Assembly: GCF_050596425.1 (NCBI RefSeq)
Contig: NZ_CP192292.1
Span: forward strand, 1,488,001 to 1,552,000
Source of the DNA: G963665925 sp050596425
GTDB taxonomy: Bacteria > Bacillota > Clostridia > Peptostreptococcales > Acidaminobacteraceae
Length of the DNA: 64,000 nt
Reading direction: 5' to 3'
Positions within the stretch are counted from its first letter, which is position 1. Each line of letters starts with the position of its first letter. Shown piece after piece: positions 6,763 through 16,123 of this stretch. The position numbers and the translations under genes were made by a program. Below the pieces are notes generated by a model. It did no database searches. It worked only from the letters and a program-made list of their open reading frames with translations, and was not told the DNA's origin.

Positions 6763-9429
6763 TTAGTCAAGCGTGCTTTGCCTTGTGATAGAAATAGTCC
6801 TTGTGGTTTCATCAAAATGCAATTGGAATCCAAGTTGCTCTAAGCCATCAGCATTTATTACCAGTCTGTCTTGCATTTTGAAAACAGGGATGGCAGAGTC
6901 CTTATAGGAGAGCATGAAAGGTGACATGCTTGCATCCACCGGCATATAATCTCCAACTGAAAGGGACGTATAGTTATCTGGCAAGGTGAATGGATTGATC
7001 GTGACTTGACTGGGATCAAGGTCACTTGGAAGAAGTTCTAGCCCATTTCCTTCTGTGCTTGGTTTCACCTCAAATCCTAGATATTGTAATGATTGTATTG
7101 GTGTCAGCATATAGCCATTAACATTAAGGGCAGGCGGTTTGTAACCATTCATTGAAAGGCTAATGTCCGTTTTATAAGCCGTACCAACATATTCATTGTC
7201 TCGATAAGCAATCTCAATATCATCTAAATAGATGGTCTTGTCGCCCTCCTGATTGAGCAGAGATTTTATAGAAACCCATCTGGATTGCTTGTCTTGTGAT
7301 TTAATGGCATTCATTTCATAGACAGATGAGTCACCTGGATTTTTGTAGTAGGTGTACACGGTGTATGTAATTTCGTAGACACCATTACGGTCCAGTTCAA
7401 TATTAAAAGGAATGCTTTTGTCAGATTGCTTGCCTGTAAAAGAAACCGTCTTATCTTCTTGCATGTATGCGTTATCACATTTCATAATTTCAAATACAAC
7501 CTTGCGAGGGGCTGTATGATCAAGGGCGTAGATAGAATCTTCAAAGATGAACTGTCCTTGCAAGCTTACTTTTGAAGGTACGTGCAGGTCTATACTGCTG
7601 TAGTCTTTTTGAAAACTTGGAAGATAGACAAGACCCCCTTTGTTTTGCAAAGTACTGCTTAAGTAGGTGGATGTGTCTATTGTTAAGTCATCCAGTTGAT
7701 AACCGATAAAGTACCCTTTGTACTCAGGCAAGTCTTTCATAGCGGCTTCAGAAAATGTGAAAGTGAGCTCCTGTGAGTCGGCTTTATATTCCATTGATGT
7801 GGTGCGTATAGGTGTTAAATCATCTATGCGTCTCCCAGTAAAGTCAATCTCACTTGAACCATAGAAAGGGCTCGTATTATTGCTACCATAGAGTATGACT
7901 TGTCCCTTTACATGAGCAAGCCCCTGATTCGGGGATACATCAAAGTTTATTTGACCCGATATGGTTTTCTCCGGATGCCTTCTTTGACCCGACGAGATAT
8001 ATGTGAGCTTGTATTCATCACTGCTCAAATCAAGGTCCGTTAGTTTTACAAGACTTGCACCGCCGATATTGTATGCTTCCAGCTCCTTGTCATCCAAAAA
8101 CAATCGAATATCTGACGTATATATATTTCCGCTATCATTGATCCTTGGCAGACTGAGTTTTTCACCATCATCATACTGGGCATCAAGCAGTGTTATACGG
8201 GTCTCGGGGTCATAGTACATGGTGTATCCAAATTCTTGAAGGGATTCAGCGATAACCACATACGCATTATCAAGGCTGTAAACATTAATTTCTTTCCCTT
8301 CATAATTGACAAGGTGGAGGTTTTCTTTGGAGTAGGTGCCGCGGATCTGGCCAATGCTATTTTGACTCATATCTTCGTTAAGTGTGTAAGGTGTGAAGAC
8401 GTCTGAATTTAGGTGCATATATCCTTTATGGTGGGTTGCATAGTATATTTGATCGTTTTCTGTAATGAGTAGGTTATGTGGCGGTCTTGACTCATAGGTC
8501 CACCATGAGTGGAGGCCATAGTATTTTGCTTTTTCACCCGACCGGGTCACTTCTTCCACACCCTTATTGTTTTTTAAAGGATCGTATTTAAAGACTATGC
8601 CATCATCAAGCACATGGGATGTGGCCCAGTCGTTTTCAGCAGACTGGGCAGGCCATGCCCACAAGTAAAGCCCCTCAAGACCAAAACGTAAAGAGGTATT
8701 TAGGTCAACATCGGATGCCATTAAATTGCTAGAAGCAATAAGGTCTGACCACTCTATAAGACTGCCATCTGAAAAAAGGCTAACTGTACGGGGAAAGCTG
8801 GCGTATCTTGATAAGAAATTATATCCATCAAACCACACTGTATCGTATTCATCTATGTATAAGTGGCTGATTTTATATAGGGGATTAAGGTCAAGTTCTG
8901 TCATACTATAGTTTAAGGGGCTATTGGTGTCAGAAGCCCTTTTCTCAACAATAAAGAAATAGTTTTCACCTGGATCACGACCACCGGTATACCTATTCCA
9001 CTGAACGTTAAAAATATAGAGTTCTTTTGAATAAGTCTCTGTTTCAGTAAGCTTGAAGACAGTTGTAGCAACATAAACGGGCGAATGGCCTTCTGGTATG
9101 TTTTGGTTGTCGTTTTCATAATAGCTGGATAAGTCAATGAGTTCTTCTCCGTCTAAGGTAAGAAACATATCATGTATATCCACTTGTTCGATTTCATCAA
9201 GGTTGAAATGTTGTCTTTCTATTTCTGTGACAAAAGAATTTTTTATGAGGGACTCATCATAGGGATCAAAGTCATTTAAAAAGCTTACAATTTTCTCATG
9301 GGTCCACTGTGATGCTTCTGCATCATTACCGTCGAGGGTGAGGGCTTGAACGGGGATGAAACAAAGGACTGACAGCATGAAGACTGTGAAAATTGAAATC
9401 ATGCCTTTTCTGGTTAATGATAATTTCAT
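6763..9429 (-). CDS. Large secreted protein with copper-amine-oxidase-type stalk domains
   Basis: The 888-residue product has a Sec signal peptide (residues 1-29, ending VQA) and no transmembrane anchor after it. Three segments (about 390-415, 770-806 and 856-888) match the LxxLGF..xxxxxxxxI.ITR pattern of the copper amine oxidase N-terminal (stalk) domain common in clostridial exported proteins. The central part is beta-rich and not recognised. No catalytic residues are evident, so a cell-surface structural or binding role is most likely. The ATG has an AAGGAG site. It is divergent from the cohesin/dockerin gene at 9582, and the two may belong to one surface programme. Confidence 0.7.
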   Translation of the reverse strand: MKLSLTRKGMISIFTVFMLSVLCFIPVQALTLDGNDAEASQWTHEKIVSFLNDFDPYDESLIKNSFVTEIERQHFNLDEIEQVDIHDMFLTLDGEELIDLSSYYENDNQNIPEGHSPVYVATTVFKLTETETYSKELYIFNVQWNRYTGGRDPGENYFFIVEKRASDTNSPLNYSMTELDLNPLYKISHLYIDEYDTVWFDGYNFLSRYASFPRTVSLFSDGSLIEWSDLIASSNLMASDVDLNTSLRFGLEGLYLWAWPAQSAENDWATSHVLDDGIVFKYDPLKNNKGVEEVTRSGEKAKYYGLHSWWTYESRPPHNLLITENDQIYYATHHKGYMHLNSDVFTPYTLNEDMSQNSIGQIRGTYSKENLHLVNYEGKEINVYSLDNAYVVIAESLQEFGYTMYYDPETRITLLDAQYDDGEKLSLPRINDSGNIYTSDIRLFLDDKELEAYNIGGASLVKLTDLDLSSDEYKLTYISSGQRRHPEKTISGQINFDVSPNQGLAHVKGQVILYGSNNTSPFYGSSEIDFTGRRIDDLTPIRTTSMEYKADSQELTFTFSEAAMKDLPEYKGYFIGYQLDDLTIDTSTYLSSTLQNKGGLVYLPSFQKDYSSIDLHVPSKVSLQGQFIFEDSIYALDHTAPRKVVFEIMKCDNAYMQEDKTVSFTGKQSDKSIPFNIELDRNGVYEITYTVYTYYKNPGDSSVYEMNAIKSQDKQSRWVSIKSLLNQEGDKTIYLDDIEIAYRDNEYVGTAYKTDISLSMNGYKPPALNVNGYMLTPIQSLQYLGFEVKPSTEGNGLELLPSDLDPSQVTINPFTLPDNYTSLSVGDYMPVDASMSPFMLSYKDSAIPVFKMQDRLVINADGLEQLGFQLHFDETTRTISITRQSTLD

Positions 9430-9581
9430 AGAGACATCTCCTTCGTATAATATTTAAAAGTTTGAATCACAAAGTATGTATTTAATGTTAGTATATACCA
9501 TGAGTTGGTGTGTTTTGTGGGACTTCTTGAAATAGTAAAGACATTGTAAAACATAAGTAACATTACCTACAGGAGGTTTAT

Positions 9582-10676
9582 ATGAAAAAAGGAATACTAA
9601 TATTATTATTGACTATGATGGCGCTGATTATGTCTTCAGTCAGTTTTGCTGAAGAAGGTTATGATCTCACCGATGAAGTTGTTATTGTGCCTGGTCAAAT
9701 TGTGACGTCTCCATCTGCTATTGCTGTGACACCTTATAATGGATATGAAACAATTGACAATGATTATGAAACAGAAAGTTTTATGGAAGATGGAGAGAGT
9801 ATCCTGTATGAGTTTGACAAACTTCAGGAACTGACTGAGGTGACGATTCAGTATGATTACAACAGCACTGAATTTGCCCAGTACGCATTTTCCTATAGGG
9901 TGAATGGTCAGTGGCATGACTTAGAGAGTGCCTCTGCACATGAGGGGCCAAATTTCATCCGTTTTGATGTTGAAAACGCTGGACAACCCCTTGAATGTGA
10001 TGCTCTTAGGCTGATTGTGTTTGCAAATGGGAGCGCGCCATTAATTGTTCGCGAAGTGGAAATGTATGTGGTAGAAGATGACCAAGATGAAGATAATGGG
10101 CCACAAACCATGCTCATGTCAACTGAATACGCCAATGTCAATCTTGGACAAGCACTTGAAATTTTTGTTGCCCTTGAAGATGTCAAAAGTATAGGGGCTT
10201 CAGATTTCTCATTTGAGTATGATAGTACAAAACTTGAATTGGTGAATGTGTCTGGTGTGAATGATCATACTGTTGTGTATGAAGGCACATCAGGTTCTGC
10301 TGTTCGTGTCCTTGTGGTGAGTAATAATAAAGACGCTTTTATCACTGGCGATGAGGATGTTGTCAAGTTGACATTCAATACCATAGGCGAGGGCAATACA
10401 AGTGTGGCTCTAATAAATGCTAAAATTGCCAATCTTGATACAGAATATGAGATTGCTCAATCACTTCTTGGAAGTATAGATCTTTATATTGGTCAGTCTG
10501 TTGCTAATGATGTGAATGATGATGGACAAATCAATCTTGTGGATATAGCCCTAACAGCTTGGTTTAATGGATTTGCAGCAAGCAGTGTACCTGATGCTTT
10601 TAGTCCTGACCAGAATTTAGATGGCATGATCGATGATACAGATTTAGTAAGTGTTTTAAATATGTATCTTAAGTGA
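9582..10676 (+). CDS. Secreted cohesin-dockerin protein with discoidin-like N-terminus
   Basis: This 364-residue protein has a signal peptide (1-23, SVSFA). A region at about 40-160 resembles an F5/8 type C (discoidin) beta-sandwich. A cohesin module lies at about 176-300 (LGQALEIFVALEDV, FSFEYDSTKLELVNVSG). The C-terminal dockerin (about 310-364) has two Ca-binding loops, DVNDDGQINLVD and DQNLDGMIDDTD. Cohesins and dockerins are the lock-and-key modules of cellulosomes, but no glycoside hydrolase catalytic module is present here. Having both in one chain allows head-to-tail assembly or pairing with the other cohesin-bearing proteins nearby; this is inference. It has an AGGAGG site 7 nt before ATG. 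Confidence 0.82.
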   Translation: MKKGILILLLTMMALIMSSVSFAEEGYDLTDEVVIVPGQIVTSPSAIAVTPYNGYETIDNDYETESFMEDGESILYEFDKLQELTEVTIQYDYNSTEFAQYAFSYRVNGQWHDLESASAHEGPNFIRFDVENAGQPLECDALRLIVFANGSAPLIVREVEMYVVEDDQDEDNGPQTMLMSTEYANVNLGQALEIFVALEDVKSIGASDFSFEYDSTKLELVNVSGVNDHTVVYEGTSGSAVRVLVVSNNKDAFITGDEDVVKLTFNTIGEGNTSVALINAKIANLDTEYEIAQSLLGSIDLYIGQSVANDVNDDGQINLVDIALTAWFNGFAASSVPDAFSPDQNLDGMIDDTDLVSVLNMYLK

Positions 10677-10836
10677 TAAAAATGTTTTTTGTCTGTATTC
10701 AATGGGGTGGATAGGACAAGAGGCTTGGAATTGATAAGACACTTGTATATAATAGAAAGATGTGGAACGTACGTTTGTTTTTATTGACAAGCAACAGCGC
10801 TAATAGGCGTTCTTGTAATCAGAACGGAGTGTCTAA

Positions 10837-11481
10837 ATGTCTAAAGTAAAAGTTGTTAAACCTAGGATAAAACCCGGTGTAGAATATAATAAGCTTAAGT
10901 TAAGAGGGCTTGAAGAGGAAGACGCTTTTTATGACTTTTTAATGGATGGTGGCCAAGTGTCTTCAGAATATGCCAGACACGTACGTCTGAGTGGAGGCCT
11001 TTTTAGGAATGTGACCTTTACCGATACAATTCTTGAATCTCTTGATTTGGTGGATGCAAGATTTGAAAACTGCGATTTGTCTGGATGTAAGTTTACAGAT
11101 GCACGATTTGAGCGGGTTGAATTTATCGGTTGTCGTCTTATGGGGACAATTTTTAGTGACTCGACCTTCAAAGATTGTCGGTTTGAAGATTCCAAACTGG
11201 ATTATTCAATATTTGGTTTTACTGGTCTGAAGAACACATTGTTTAGTGAATCGCAGATGGCAAATTGTAATTTCCAAGATGCGGATGTTAAATATACAGG
11301 CTTCGACTCCTGCAATTTGTTAGGAGCGCAAATGTCAGGTGCAAAACTGAAGGGAATTGACTTCACGACTTGTGACATTGAAGGCTTAGGGATAAGATTG
11401 GAAGATTTAAAGGGCATGATTGTATCACCTGTTCAGGCCATGGAGCTGTCTAGGCTTATGGGACTGGTTATTAAAGAATAG
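10837..11481 (+). CDS. Pentapeptide-repeat protein
   Basis: The 214-residue product carries tandem A(D/N)LXX-like pentapeptides from about residue 45 to 190 (for example DLVDARFENCDLSGCKFTDA and DSKLDYSIF), which build a right-handed quadrilateral beta-helix. The C-terminal LEDLKGMIVSPVQAMELSRLMGLVI is typical of the stand-alone YjbI/Qnr-like group. Length is near that of Qnr and McbG proteins, some of which protect DNA gyrase by mimicking DNA, but that function cannot be assigned from repeats alone. It is monocistronic and convergent with the kinase gene. Confidence 0.85.
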   Translation: MSKVKVVKPRIKPGVEYNKLKLRGLEEEDAFYDFLMDGGQVSSEYARHVRLSGGLFRNVTFTDTILESLDLVDARFENCDLSGCKFTDARFERVEFIGCRLMGTIFSDSTFKDCRFEDSKLDYSIFGFTGLKNTLFSESQMANCNFQDADVKYTGFDSCNLLGAQMSGAKLKGIDFTTCDIEGLGIRLEDLKGMIVSPVQAMELSRLMGLVIKE

Positions 11482-11496
11482 AACAATAAGCGTACA

Positions 11497-11536
11497 TAAA
11501 AACCGCCACTTTTCCATATTGGAGAGGTGGCGGTTA
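11497..11536 (-). terminator. Terminator between convergent genes
   Basis: AACCGCCAC and GTGGCGGTT form a 9-bp stem. The T-run is best on the minus strand (TTTTTATG), so it mainly ends the kinase transcript, but it can serve both. Confidence 0.75.
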
Positions 11537-11549
11537 AATTTTGATTTAA

Positions 11550-12266
11550 TTATCCCGCTTGCTTTTCTGATGGCTCAAGGGCCTGACAGACAATAGATAG
11601 TATTTTATCTTTCATATGTGGCAGGAGTTGTCCCTTGTCATCAACAGCGCTCTCGTTAAGATCGATTCTAATTTTAGGACACAGATCAAAGTGACTGTAC
11701 CACGCTTCGTATGTATCTCGAAGGTCAACCATGTAGTCCCGTGGAATCATCTCAGCTTCTGTTCCTCGGCTACGTTCTTGAATACGTTCTAAGGCTGTAT
11801 CCACTGTCACATCAAGGTAGATTAGAAGTTGCGGTGGATTAATATGCTGAAGCATATTGTGGAGGAGTTCCTGATAAATTCGAAGTTCATCATCAGCCAT
11901 GCTGCCGCGCTTATTAATGGTTTTTGCGAAGATTTCATCTCCGTAAATAGAGCGGTCAAGTATAGCGTTTTCGCCAGATGCTTCTATGCATTTTAAGTCA
12001 CGAAAACGTTCGTTTAGAAACATAACTTGAATAATGGCACTCCATCTGTCTTGGTCTGCATAAAATCTGTTGAGCATTCTATGTTCAAGTGAGTTCTCCG
12101 TATCATCGTTTTTAAGTTCTTCAAACATGGGAATATCAAGATGATCAGCGATCATTCTTGCCACTGTTGTTTTTCCAGCCCCAATAATTCCATCAACAAC
12201 TATAGACATATTTCTGTATTCTCCTTCAAATATGTAATTCTTTCGAAATGTGCTTGCAAAGGACAT
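11550..12266 (-). CDS. Deoxynucleoside kinase (deoxyadenosine/deoxyguanosine kinase family)
   Basis: This cytoplasmic salvage enzyme phosphorylates deoxynucleosides to their 5'-monophosphates. The P-loop GIIGAGKTT, the FEELKND segment, the ENAILDRSIYGDEIFA (DRS) motif, the ERIQERSRGTEAEMI lid and a late DTYEAW segment match the dNK/dGK family. Two starts are plausible. ATG 12266 has a near-perfect GGGAGG site 7 nt away and gives 238 residues. ATG 12209 gives the family-typical N-terminus (219 residues) but has a poorly spaced AAGGAG. I annotate the former, with moderate certainty. Substrate preference is unknown. Confidence 0.86.
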   Translation of the reverse strand: MSFASTFRKNYIFEGEYRNMSIVVDGIIGAGKTTVARMIADHLDIPMFEELKNDDTENSLEHRMLNRFYADQDRWSAIIQVMFLNERFRDLKCIEASGENAILDRSIYGDEIFAKTINKRGSMADDELRIYQELLHNMLQHINPPQLLIYLDVTVDTALERIQERSRGTEAEMIPRDYMVDLRDTYEAWYSHFDLCPKIRIDLNESAVDDKGQLLPHMKDKILSIVCQALEPSEKQAG

Positions 12267-12590
12267 ATTCTTTCCTCCCAATCGTTCAATAAGACAAATT
12301 CAATTTTACATGAAATGAAGGTATAAGTAAAGAAAATATACTATATGTAGTGCTTGATGTCGGATGAGAATACAATATATTTGCCATCAAGACATAACAG
12401 AAGAAAAAATGTTCGATCATTATCATATATATATAAGATATTAGGAGGATAATGATAAATTTTAATGAATGTGTTCAATGCATATTGTGAAGCATAGAAT
12501 GATGAAATATTTATTTTGTAGGGATTTGTCCTGTCTTGCTGTGAATTTAATGATTAAAGAGAAATAAAATGGGCATATTTGAAATATCAC
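12267..12590. other. Divergent intergenic region without a gene
   Basis: AT-rich spacer between the kinase and the zinc-uptake operon. A 12-codon frame at 12452-12490 follows an AGGAGG at only 3 nt spacing and is probably not translated. The operator and promoter of the zinc operon begin at 12591. Confidence 0.35.
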
Positions 12591-12619
12591 TTGCAAATGG
12601 TTTGCATTTGCATCATAAT
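12591..12619 (+). promoter_or_regulatory. Fur/Zur-like operator overlapping the zinc-uptake promoter
   Basis: TGCAAAT-G-GTTTGCA (12592-12606) is a near-perfect 7-1-7 inverted repeat, the geometry of Fur-family boxes. A second half-site ATTTGCA at 12606-12612 makes TGCAAAT-N7-ATTTGCA a perfect inverted repeat as well. A promoter TTGCAA (12591-12596), 17 bp, CATAAT (12614-12619) is overlaid by the operator. The downstream operon encodes zinc uptake and a Fur-family regulator, so autoregulated zinc repression is the likely logic. Confidence 0.6.
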
Positions 12620-12655
12620 AGATATAGAAAATCTAATTGAGGAGGATTCTCATTT

Positions 12656-13789
12656 ATGTATAAGAAAAGTTTTATTTTAATAGGTATGTTAGCATTACTT
12701 GTAATATTAGCTGGCTGTACAGCAAGGCAAGAGGAAAGTCAAAATGGAGATCAAACTGGGCAAGTGAGTTCTGAGATGGAAATGAAGGAGACCGATAAAG
12801 CCCTTGTTATAACGACCTTATTCCCGCAATATGACTTTGTACGACAAATTGCAGGGGACAAGGTGGATGTGAAGCTTTTGGTGCCACCAGGTGTTGAAGC
12901 CCATGCCTATGAACCCACACCACAAGATATTGTATCAGTTCAGAAAGCTGATTTATTCATCTATACAGGCGAGGCTATGGAACCGTGGGCTCATAAAGTG
13001 ATTGATACGGTAGGTGAAGCGGGTATTGTTGTGGTAGAAGCCGGTCAAGGTTTATTTGATATTACAAATGAAGTTCATGACCACGACGATCATGAAGAAG
13101 ATCACGAAGCAGATGACCATGACCATGAAGCAGATGACCATGACCATGAAGCAGATGACCATGACCATGACCACGAAGCAGATGACCATGACCATGACCA
13201 CGAAGCAGATGACCATGATCACGAAGCTGATGAACATGATCATGGTGGCGTCGACCCCCACGTTTGGCTTGATCCGATAAAAGCCCAGTACATGGTTGAG
13301 CACGTCTTAGAAGGACTCATTGAAATTGCACCAGAGCACGAGGAAAGCTTCCGAATGAATGCTAAAATTTACATGGAGACCCTAAACACCCTTCATCATG
13401 ATTTTGAGATGACATTTGAAAAGACAAAGAGTCATACAATTATGTCGGGCGGTCACTTTGCTTTTGGACATTTCATCAACAGATATGGACTTGAATATGA
13501 ATCTCCATATGAGGGGTTTGCACCAGATGCTGAACCAACACCTAAGAAGATTGCCAAGTTGATTGAGGCTGTTCGCGCTTCAGAAACAAGAGCTATATTC
13601 TATGAAGAACTGGTTGATCCAAAAGTGGCTAGAATTGTTGCCGAAGAAACAGAGGCAGAAATGCTCATGCTTCATGCGGCTCATAATGTTTCAAAAGAAG
13701 AACTTGAATCTGGTGTGACTTATATTGAGATTATGAGAAGTAATTTGGAAAACCTAAAAATCGGTCTTAATTATCAAGGAGATGAATAG
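12656..13789 (+). CDS. znuA: Zinc ABC transporter substrate-binding lipoprotein with His-rich loop
   Basis: A cluster A-I (ZnuA/AdcA/MntC family) metal-binding lipoprotein of 377 residues. The lipobox VILAGC places the lipidated Cys at 21. The fold shows TTLFPQYDFVRQIAG, GVEAHAYEPTPQDI, DPHVWLDP, SGGHFAFGHF and a late FYEELVDP segment, with the usual His ligands. A loop at residues 138-200 is an extreme His/Asp run (repeated DDHDHEA), a hallmark of zinc over manganese binding. The loop is encoded by tandem DNA repeats. It is the first gene of an operon with a regulator, ATPase and permease. Confidence 0.92.
   Translation: MYKKSFILIGMLALLVILAGCTARQEESQNGDQTGQVSSEMEMKETDKALVITTLFPQYDFVRQIAGDKVDVKLLVPPGVEAHAYEPTPQDIVSVQKADLFIYTGEAMEPWAHKVIDTVGEAGIVVVEAGQGLFDITNEVHDHDDHEEDHEADDHDHEADDHDHEADDHDHDHEADDHDHDHEADDHDHEADEHDHGGVDPHVWLDPIKAQYMVEHVLEGLIEIAPEHEESFRMNAKIYMETLNTLHHDFEMTFEKTKSHTIMSGGHFAFGHFINRYGLEYESPYEGFAPDAEPTPKKIAKLIEAVRASETRAIFYEELVDPKVARIVAEETEAEMLMLHAAHNVSKEELESGVTYIEIMRSNLENLKIGLNYQGDE
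13076..13246 (+). repeat. In-frame tandem repeats encoding the His/Asp-rich zinc loop
   Basis: Units of 21 and 27 bp built on GATGACCATGACCATGAAGC are repeated in phase about six times. They encode DDHDHEA and DDHDHDHEA, so unit gain or loss would change loop length without a frameshift. Confidence 0.85.
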
Positions 13790-13791
13790 GA

Positions 13792-14235
13792 TTGGATATA
13801 TCTAACAGAGAGCTATTAAAACACTTTGGTATTAAATACTCAAAGCAAAGAGATGAAACACTATCAATCCTCCGAGGCTACAGCCGACCGCTGACAGCGG
13901 AAAAAATTTATGAAGAGAGTAGAAAAACTGTTGAAAATGTAAGTCTTTCAACAGTTTATAGAATACTCAATGCCTTTGTTGACAAAGGACTTGCTAAAAA
14001 GACCAACTTGGATGTTGAAAACCGGGCACTATTTGAACTGGAAAGGCATGACCATAAGCATCATTTGTTGTGTCTTGGCTGTAGTAAAATTGTTCAAATA
14101 TCCAGTTGTCCACTAAAGGCGTATGAAAAAGAACTACAAGAAAAGATGGGCTACCATATCACCTCACACAAACTTGAAATGTATGGGTACTGCCCAGAAT
14201 GTCGTAAAGAACTTAGAGAAGAGGAGGCACTGTAA
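13792..14235 (+). CDS. Fur-family transcriptional regulator, probably Zur
   Basis: This 147-residue protein starts at TTG 13792, 2 bp after the znuA stop, with AAGGAG upstream. It has the winged-helix domain (YSKQRDETLSILR, TAEKIYEESRK, VSLSTVYRILNAFVDKGL) and a C-terminal metal domain with HDHKHHLLCLGC and CPEC. The two CxxC pairs form the structural zinc site of the family. Its place inside a zinc-uptake operon and the operator before znuA point to Zur. Fur or PerR identity cannot be excluded from sequence. Confidence 0.85.
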   Translation: MDISNRELLKHFGIKYSKQRDETLSILRGYSRPLTAEKIYEESRKTVENVSLSTVYRILNAFVDKGLAKKTNLDVENRALFELERHDHKHHLLCLGCSKIVQISSCPLKAYEKELQEKMGYHITSHKLEMYGYCPECRKELREEEAL

Positions 14236-15060
14236 ATGAACAACATATTAAGTGTTGAGGCATTAAATGTGTCTTACGGAAAACATCGGGTGCTTGAAAA
14301 CATATCTTTCACGCTTGATAGGGGAGATTATGTTGGCATAGTTGGGCCTAATGGATCCGGAAAAACCACTTTGGTACAAACCTTGCTGGGTCTACATGAA
14401 CCAGACTCGGGAGAAATTCATTTTGGAAATGGCATAGAGCTGGCCAGACATAAAATTGGTTACCTCCCTCAAATAGCCATATCCACAGACAGTTTGTTTC
14501 CTGCAAAAGTGAATGAGATTGTGGAAATGGGTCTCCTGGTTCAAAAGAAATTTCCTAAAATTCTTAGACACGAAGATAAAAAGAAAGTGGATAACATTCT
14601 TGAGGAATTGGGCATCCTCGATTTAAAGGGCAAAAAAATAGGTCAACTTTCTGGAGGACAGCAACAGCGAGTCCTTCTTGCCCGTGCCATGGTTGGGGAA
14701 CCTGAAATACTCATTCTGGATGAGCCCACGAGTGCGCTTGATCCAAAGATCAGGTCTGATTTTTATGCCATGATTGAGAAGTTAAATCGGAAGAAAAATG
14801 TGACCATTATGCTGGTATCTCATGATATGGGATCGGTGGGTCAATACACAAATAAAATGCTTTATCTGGATCGAAAACTTGTTTTCTTTGGTGACTATAA
14901 AGATTTTTGTCATTCCCATGACATGACAGATTATTTCGGGTTTGAAACCCAACATAAAATGTGCTGGCAGCATGGGGCACACAGCCATTCACATGAACCT
15001 GTGACCATTCAAAAGAGTGGACAGACAAAATTAAAAGCAGTGGGAGGGGATGAACAATGA
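14236..15060 (+). CDS. znuC: Zinc ABC transporter ATP-binding protein
   Basis: A 274-residue ABC ATPase with Walker A GPNGSGKTT, signature LSGGQQQRV, Walker B ILILDEPTSALD and the H-loop VSHD. It powers the permease encoded next. The gene starts directly after the regulator stop. Compared with typical ZnuC the C-terminus has an extra tail with CWQHGAHSHSHE, which looks metal-binding and could sense or buffer zinc at the cytoplasmic face (inference). The stop overlaps the permease start by 4 bp. Confidence 0.9.
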   Translation: MNNILSVEALNVSYGKHRVLENISFTLDRGDYVGIVGPNGSGKTTLVQTLLGLHEPDSGEIHFGNGIELARHKIGYLPQIAISTDSLFPAKVNEIVEMGLLVQKKFPKILRHEDKKKVDNILEELGILDLKGKKIGQLSGGQQQRVLLARAMVGEPEILILDEPTSALDPKIRSDFYAMIEKLNRKKNVTIMLVSHDMGSVGQYTNKMLYLDRKLVFFGDYKDFCHSHDMTDYFGFETQHKMCWQHGAHSHSHEPVTIQKSGQTKLKAVGGDEQ

Positions 15061-15866
15061 TACTAGAAGCCCTTCAATATGGTTTTATCCAAAAAGCCCT
15101 ACTGGCAGGCAGTTTAATAGCCCTGTCCTGTGCGTTTTTAGGGGTATTTTTAGTACTTAGAAAATTTTCAATGATTGGGGACGGTCTGGCCCATGTGAGT
15201 TTTGCCACTGTGGCCCTGGCTTTGCTCCTTTCCATGTCGCCCCTACTTTTGTCGATTCCCCTTGTTATACTCAGTTCTTTTCTCATTTTAAAGCTCAATG
15301 AGAAGGCCAACTTGCATGGGGATGCGGCCATTGGACTTGTGTCATCCTTTTCTGTGGCCATTGGTATTGTTATAGCGTCTATGGCCCAAGGTTTTAATGT
15401 GGATTTATTCAGCTACTTATTTGGTAGCATTCTCGTTATAAGCAGTTTAGATGTTTACCTGAGTGTGGCCCTGTCACTTGTTGTGATTGGCGTCATCGTG
15501 TTTCATTATCATGATCTCTTTGCCATCACTTATGATGAAAACTATGCGAGGGTCAGCGGTATGAAAGTCGAGTACTTAAATTACTTAATTGCAGTTATGA
15601 CATCAATCACCATAGTACTGGGAATCCGTGTGGTGGGCACAATGCTGGTTTCAAGTCTGATTGTCTTTCCAGCAGTGACGGCTCTGCAGGTTTCAAAAAG
15701 CTTTAGGGGAGCCATGGCCATTGCGGCAACCACATCAATTATTTGTGTTATAGCAGGTGTATTTGCCTCTTACCAACTCAATTTACCGACGGGCGGAACT
15801 ATTGTTATATTCAATGCCATTTGTTTTGTTATGGCTTTTGGGTATAAGGTTTTGGCCCGGGCTTAA
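15057..15866 (+). CDS. znuB: Zinc ABC transporter permease
   Basis: The 269-residue integral membrane protein has about eight hydrophobic helices and the ABC-3 family features LRKFSMIGDGLAHVSFA and GTMLVSSLIVFPAVTALQ. It forms the channel of the cluster 9 zinc/manganese importer with ZnuA and ZnuC. The ATG overlaps the ATPase stop (ATGA) behind GGAGGGGATGA, indicating translational coupling. A terminator follows at 15956. Confidence 0.9.
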   Translation: MILEALQYGFIQKALLAGSLIALSCAFLGVFLVLRKFSMIGDGLAHVSFATVALALLLSMSPLLLSIPLVILSSFLILKLNEKANLHGDAAIGLVSSFSVAIGIVIASMAQGFNVDLFSYLFGSILVISSLDVYLSVALSLVVIGVIVFHYHDLFAITYDENYARVSGMKVEYLNYLIAVMTSITIVLGIRVVGTMLVSSLIVFPAVTALQVSKSFRGAMAIAATTSIICVIAGVFASYQLNLPTGGTIVIFNAICFVMAFGYKVLARA

Positions 15867-15955
15867 GGTGTGGATGGGATGTGTTAAGTCGTATTTGCGT
15901 TTAATTTTTAGAGATCTCCATAAGTTATTAATTTATCAACTATATTGACGGATCG

Positions 15956-15986
15956 AGAACCTCACAATAATGAGGTTCTTTTTTTA
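15956..15986 (+). terminator. Terminator of the zinc-uptake operon
   Basis: AGAACCTCA and TGAGGTTCT form a 9-bp perfect stem with a 6-nt loop followed by a T-run. Confidence 0.9.
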
Positions 15987-16123
15987 TGGAAGAAACGTTT
16001 TGTTGATTTAATAACATTCGCATATCGTTCTAAATTCATGAGACTTAATTACTAAAGGCGTGATATTGAATAGGATATTTACTACATAAAAAAATAGTTA
16101 TTAAATACTAATGTTGTATAAAA

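Noticed and set aside
12452..12490. Twelve-codon frame after AGGAGG upstream of the zinc operon
   Set aside because: The spacing to ATG is only 3 nt and no conserved feature or coupling to znuA is seen.
13076..13246. Possible CRISPR-like array
   Set aside because: The repeats are contiguous, in frame and coding, without spacers. No CRISPR array or cas gene is seen in the window.
13052..13303. Hydrophobic frames antisense to and out of frame with the His-rich loop
   Set aside because: They arise from the 3-periodic tandem repeats in other frames; znuA explains the region.
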